A stretch of DNA of 64,000 nt from Hofstenia miamia (taxonomy: Eukaryota; Xenacoelomorpha; Acoela; Hofsteniidae). Position numbers and translations under genes: made by a program. The DNA lies in contig CABFPE010000302.1 in assembly GCA_900660155.1 (NCBI GenBank), positions 871,142-935,141 on the forward strand, in the 5' to 3' direction. Shown one piece after another: positions 58,777-64,000 of this stretch (position 1 is the stretch's first letter; every line of letters begins with the position of its first letter). The notes beneath the pieces were generated by a model, which had not been told where the DNA came from, made no database searches, and saw only the letters and a program-made list of their open reading frames with translations.

Positions 58777-59181
58777 GGGTTGGTTCTTAAATCTGTCAAT
58801 TCATAATCTTATGGCTGTCAGAATTTATCTTACAACTGTCAGAAAAAGTCGTTTTTGTTTAAAATGAACTTAATTGGGACATTGCTTAAGAGACATCTAG
58901 TTAAAATAGTAACTATATGAGAAAAGTATTAAAATAACATTTCAATTGCTTCCTACATATATAATTTTGAAAATTTTTCAAAGGTTTCACATTAATCAAT
59001 TACTTAAACTTCAAAAGCTATTTAAATATTTTTAAGTATTTTACTATTTACCATATTGATAATGCTTTTTGATTAATGCTATTGGCTAAAAGTGATTTCC
59101 ATGGTTACATCTTTTCCTGACAGCTGTAAGATATATTCTGACAGCCATAAGATTATGAATTGACAGATTTAAGAACCAACC
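58777..59181. mobile_element. 405-bp MITE with long inverted ends and exact 8-bp target duplication
   Basis: Ends GGGTTGGTTCTTAAATCTGT and ACAGATTTAAGAACCAACC extend as near-perfect inverted repeats of about 65 bp through CATAATCTTATGGCTGTCAG. Flanked by ATACTTTT on both sides (58769-58776 and 59182-59189). No coding capacity. The 8-bp duplication with GG ends fits a hAT- or Merlin-type element. Confidence 0.9.
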
Positions 59182-59189
59182 ATACTTTT

Positions 59190-60950
59190 TCATAACGAAT
59201 TCTTTCATAATATCTATTGGAAATATGGGCAATAAGCTCACTCAGATCAAATATGCTTAAGAGAAAGTTGGGTATATATTTAGGTTGTCCTTCATGGAGC
59301 AACTAAATTTGAAATTAATTTGTCTTAGGAGTAGAACGAAGAATAAAGAGCTTGCCATACATTGGTATTATTCATACAAAGTGCCACCATACAAGTTTGC
59401 ACTAGTGTTGATTCAGGTCAAAATTTCTAAATCAGGTGTCTCAGGAAGGATCATGTCAGGTGACAGGTCAGCTTTGAGGAGTTACAAATCAGTTTCAGAA
59501 AACAACAGAATTAAGCACTATGTTTGAAAGAACCTATAATACTTGATTAATTTATTATCATTTTAGTTTTGATGTGAAGCACTTATTTAACTCAGTCTGG
59601 TTTGGAACCAATAATTTGTTGTATGTGTCTAAAGCTGGCTTGAAACAACAAACTTTATTACCTAAGATAACTGTATATATATATATATATATATATAGCA
59701 CTTATATGCCCCTAGAAAAAACTCGCTCTGTCTGGGAGAGTGCCCTTTCTAAAGAGACAGAGCACCTGAATTTGATGCATGGGAAATTTAATCCACTTTT
59801 TTCTTGCATATGATTAGTGTGGGGATTTTATTGGATTAGGTTCCTTAAATCTAAGCAATTTGATATTTTTCAATCATTTCCAAAATGAATTTTTTTTTAA
59901 AGTTGCTCATTCTATATAAATTTCATGCTTCTTAAATGATTTTTGCTATTAACCTTTGAATTTGAGCTGTCATTTCAGTGTAATGTTTCTCAGATTTGAC
60001 AAAAAATTATTATTTATATGTTTACAAAGTTGTGAAATACAATGTAGCATAATCCAACAATTAAAGCTGCAAAACAAAAGAGAAATTGTTGAAGTAAATT
60101 CTTAAAAAATCTTATCTTTAAATTTAATTCAGTTTGCTTACTATTAAATGATATCAAGCTAAACAGTTGATGCATTAGTAGTGGCAAGGGCACACATCAG
60201 GAGTGATTTGAGGGTCCTTGATCCAAGCCATGAAACTGTATATATGTTAGGGATACAATTAGGAGTTTTTATCCATTTAGCAGACTACTGATTCTTTCAT
60301 TAACATGTATGCAATAATAAAACTGTTGAAGAAATGGTTGGATAACCAATCATAGGTTATTACATTTTATATTAACTAGACAACATAGGTGACCTATAAA
60401 TAGACCAATAATGAGATTGAACATGTAGTATTTATTAAATGTGAGTTAGGAAGCTGCAAGTAATTATCTATTCAATTATTTACATTAATAAAAGTCAGTA
60501 ATTTTTTGGAGATGGCTAAATAAATATTTATTGAGCAGCTAGTGACACTGCCTGGTTGCAAGTACAAATTGCACATTACAAATCAAGTTTAAGTCAGTTA
60601 CATCCAGCCTTGAAGTTTGCACTGAGTTAGGATAGGGAACACAAAATCTACTTTGTCAAGATGAGGTTTGGAAACAATCCATTGATAATGAAGGTGACTA
60701 CTTGTTGGATGATTTGGAGATCAGTGTCAGCCAGAGGCCTCATGAAAAGATCAAGTCAAAGGAAACTGCAGCATTCTGTCCACACCTAAACAGTGTTTGA
60801 TTATGATACAGTTAATTTAAATTTACTAGAAGTATTAACAAATCAAAGCAGTTAGTAAAAGTACATCCCTACCTGCACTTAACATAGAATTACATTCAAA
60901 AGGAATTGATCAATGTGAGTTAGAGCCTGGATGCAGATGTTACAATAGCA
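59190..60950. other. Gene-free stretch
   Basis: AT-rich to 60.1 kb with a (TA)n microsatellite at 59673-59697, then somewhat less AT-rich. Open frames at 59285-59527 and 59574-59813 match nothing I know. Confidence 0.4.
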
Positions 60951-62446
60951 TGTAATTGCCATGCATTCATGCTAGCCAACAGGCATAATTTAACCACTGT
61001 TTACTAATTATGAGCATATATGTGTTCCATTCAACAAGCCAATTTATTATAGCCTGTACAAATCTGTAGCTGTTACTTAAAGCAGTCCACAATTTGGGCT
61101 GCCACTGGATAGGAACACTTTGTCTTCCCTAGATCAGAAGAAGAAACTCCCAAATTTTCATTAGTAACTTACTCAGTTATCATAGAAAGAAAATACTTAA
61201 TTAAATTCTGATAGAAAGAGAACACAGTTTTGTTGAACTAATATCAATTCTCTCTATTTACACTACCACTCACATTTATACAAGCTTTGAATTCCACCTG
61301 TGCTTTCATTTACCTTGCAAACTAAATTGAGCAAGGACACATGCTAAGTAATCAAGGGAACAATAATTAAATAGCACCACAAAACCATTTACAAAAATCA
61401 TGTCACTGTTATGTCATCCAAAGGATGAAATAGTAAAATTTATAGGATTACAAAAATAATAAAAGTAAATACAGGAAGGTCCCTGATTGACTCTACATGC
61501 CCCCTTGCTCAACAGAATGTAGAATTGTTGGCTGGTAGGGAAACTTAACTAGACACTTAATTGACTCCGCAGAAGGTTTGAATAGCATTTACATAACAGC
61601 CATGATTCCGGAAAAAGGAATAACACAGAATTTATAACATATAGAGGTAACATTGGTAATTCATCCAAGTAACAAAACTACTTTAGGTAAGAACCAAGAT
61701 GACCAATTCCTATGGCTTCCAGCCAAAGCGGAACATCCAGAAGTAAAGTGCTTAACCTATTGACTGGTGCTACCCTATTTGTCTCACTTGCTTAATTTCT
61801 ATCTCAATTCAGAAAATACAAACTCTCATTTTCATTGTTATCTCTCAGCTCACTATTAAATAATCTGTAATTGCCAGATATTCGTGCTAGCCCGTGGCAT
61901 GGTATCATCACAGTGTTAGGTTTTTTAAGTGCATGTACGTGTTGAATTACAAAAGAGAGATTTATTATTTCCTTATACCTAACCATATACATAACTTAAC
62001 AACTCCACAATTCAGACTGGGTAATCAACAGACCCCCAGAAGCAACTTGTTGCCCCATGCTAGTGAAAGCACTCCTGAATTGTTGCAGATCTTAAGCAAT
62101 AAGTTTCATAGAGATAATAAATAAATAAAAGATACAATGGTAAAAACAGCAGTTGAGAGTAGATAAACTCTATTGAACTATTGCTACAGTTTCCTCAGGT
62201 TTTATACAATTGTTTAATCATTACCTGCCTTTGTTTACAATACTTCAGATGTCAACGTAGTTTAACATGATCAAATTCTGTTTCCCTCGTAAAATTAAAT
62301 TTGAGCAACAATCAGCACCATTGAGGGGACATCAAATTAATAACAGCAAACTAAGATTGAAACTAGCTAATAACATCATGGTGATGTAATAATACAAAGT
62401 AACGTTATAAGAGAATAAAATCAATAAAATCCCTGAGTGACTCTAC
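60951..62446. repeat. Pair of diverged direct repeats, about 550-580 bp each
   Basis: 60951-61496 and 61866-62446 share, in the same order, TGTAATTGCC, TCGTGCTAGCC-like, CCACAATT...GACTGG-like, TTTACCTTGCAAAC-like and CCCTGAKTGACTCTAC blocks. Divergence is high. They could be an old tandem duplication or two copies of one unknown element. Confidence 0.5.
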
Positions 62447-63560
62447 AATAAGGATGTGGTAATAGGCAAATTGGAGGCCCTGACACTAACTGCTGTGTTT
62501 CCTCCACTATTTCAATGTAGTGGTAAGTAGGCTTTTTGTATAGATTAAGGAAATTTGCCATGTAAAAATGCAAGCTTTTAACATTGTTGGGGATGTCATC
62601 ATTGTAATGAGCTCATAACACTAATATGAGAATGATCTTTTTAAGCTTTGTAATGTGCTAGGCTAATTTCATCTTTCCCATGATCCAATCATCTTGCACT
62701 TCCCAGACCCACAAGAAATATACAATTAGTAGGCTAGTGAAATTGATGTTGATGCACTCATATGCCTGGATATCCTTCCAGTTGCTCATGAATTGGCTTA
62801 ACTTTGTGAGGTTGAAGTCCTCATTGAACATGGTATGGACTGTGCTCCTCCAGTAATGTCACCCCATTCCCTTGAGCAAATTGGAGTCATAACAGATAAT
62901 CACATTAACTTTGGGCTGTTTTTCATGGTCAATCACAAACAGCACATCATCCACTGTAGTGCACAATGTTTTAGAGTTAAATTTCCAGTGTAACTTTTTT
63001 CTCATTTCCTCAAATCTATTGTCTCATATGAATTGTGTGGCCTGTAGAGTGGCAATAGAGTAGGCATGGAGCATCTCATTGCTAACATTGGATAACTAGG
63101 TTTTTCTCTCTTGTGACCATTTAGACCTAACTGTGGAAAGTAAACTAATGGACTCCAAGTGAGAAGACTGGGAGGTTGCAGGAGTTGTCAAGTCACTACA
63201 AGGGTCTCCTACATTAATCAAATCTCTAAAGTATTTTCTAAGTAAATTTAAGTTTGTAGTTTTAGGTGTTGCCAGCTCTTCCTGAGCACATGGAGGCATT
63301 TGTCTCTCAACAATATGTTGGAAATGGGATGCTTCATTGGTCTGCTCTCCTAGTTGCCAGGCCATTTGTCACCCAGGCAAGGTTTGAATAAGCTCAGAAC
63401 CATTTCTTTGAGTCCCTGTTTTCCATCATGTGCTAACTCAGATGGAGACATTTGTCTCAACTGCCTTGCAGGAGTTGGTGACTTGTTCTTCCTTTGTTTT
63501 AATTTCATTGTAACATTGACCAGTAGTTGTTTATATTTATCAGAAAGACCTTGCACTTTT
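62447..63560 (-). other. Unassigned, possibly once-coding minus-strand stretch
   Basis: Minus-strand frames at 63350-63556 (KLKQRKNKSPTPARQLRQMS) and 63096-63365 run nearly end to end, and a further stretch with stops reads about KKLHWKFNSKTLCTTVDDVL upstream of 62960. Base composition is less AT-rich than the MRTF introns. I do not recognise the protein; a degraded mobile-element ORF is the likeliest explanation. Confidence 0.35.
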
Positions 63561-63562
63561 CA

Positions 63563-63698
63563 TGTTGGTGACTGGTTGTTGTCATATTTGTATATATTGT
63601 AAATAGCATTGTATATAAAGAACAAAGCATTTGTAAAATAAAAATAGTTTCAGCTGTATTCTCTTCTTGTTTGCTAGAATCACCTCACTGATTTTACA
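63563..63698 (+). mobile_element. Short LTR-like fossil (Ty3/Gypsy type suspected)
   Basis: A 136-bp segment beginning TGTTGG and ending TTTTACA, with TATATAA and AATAAA signals in promoter/poly-A order. It is followed at once by TGGTGACCCTGA, a primer-binding-site-like sequence seen after short Gypsy LTRs. No partner LTR or gag/pol frame was seen in the 300 bp that remain, so it is a solo or edge-cut fossil. Confidence 0.5.
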
Positions 63699-64000
63699 TG
63701 GTGACCCTGATGTCCTACATCATAGATACTAAACAAAGTTATTAGGTTAAGATCCCAAATATCAGAATCAAATGTATTTCTATTCCTAGTTCTATGTTGG
63801 GGCATCACATGAGTATTCTTAGTGTTGTCAGGCTAATCACAATGTTTGTTGAACACAACATCATCAAAATCATCCTTACCAAACTTGGTAAGGGTGTCAA
63901 ACTATTCATAAGTATTGATACTGTTATCAATTAAAGTAAATTCAATATTTTTGTCAATAATTACATTTTCAATATCTTAAATAGCTCTCTTAAGCTGCTG

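Noticed and set aside
1-64000. tRNA, rRNA, CRISPR or operon-like structure
   Set aside because: None seen on either strand by eye. The sequence is animal-type with spliced exons. A tRNA scan would be needed to exclude short RNA genes fully.

Overview
The window looks like AT-rich DNA from an invertebrate animal. Host coding sequence is cut into short exons with GT..AG introns (most acceptors read TTTAG), and the rest holds many small non-autonomous DNA transposons and decayed non-LTR retrotransposons (LINEs). I cannot name the species.

The one host gene I can support is a minus-strand myocardin-related transcription factor (MRTF/MKL family), 2088-41201. I traced 14 coding exons. Every splice junction keeps the reading phase, and the sum is 1869 nt, a 622-residue protein plus stop. 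In order it has an acidic N-terminus, three RPEL-type G-actin-binding repeats plus a degenerate fourth, a proline-rich linker, a basic block with a YRP-containing segment and Q/K-rich helix (the SRF-contact region of the family), a SAP domain, and a Ser/Thr/acidic C-terminal tail. Two more exons upstream (47036-47242 and 44824-44884) join exon 2 in the same phase as exon 1. This suggests alternative promoters giving two N-termini, as in vertebrate MRTFs. No leucine-zipper exon was found.

Layout: 1-2087 is 3' flank; 2088-41201 is the gene; 41202-47242 holds its promoter-proximal DNA and the alternative 5' exons. From 48.4 to 57.1 kb lies a retroelement cluster: an inverted-repeat element, two 3' pieces of a LINE with a restriction-like endonuclease, an endonuclease fragment of a CR1/L2-like LINE, and a nearly full-length CR1/L2-like LINE whose first ORF carries a 2A-like DIELNPGP motif. 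From 57.2 to 64 kb there is a 405-bp MITE with exact target-site duplication, a pair of diverged direct repeats, an unassigned open frame and, at the edge, a short LTR-like fossil.

MITEs include hAT-like families (TIRs CAGTGGCGCG, CAGGGTTGGCA, CAGACACTGG, CAGACTTGTC), a mariner-like element and a TA-flanked element. Many sit in MRTF introns, one only 28 bp from a splice acceptor.

Single N characters at 9993, 13296 and 52706 are each flanked by essentially identical sequence. They look like unmerged contig overlaps, so about 3 kb of the largest MRTF intron is probably an assembly artefact.
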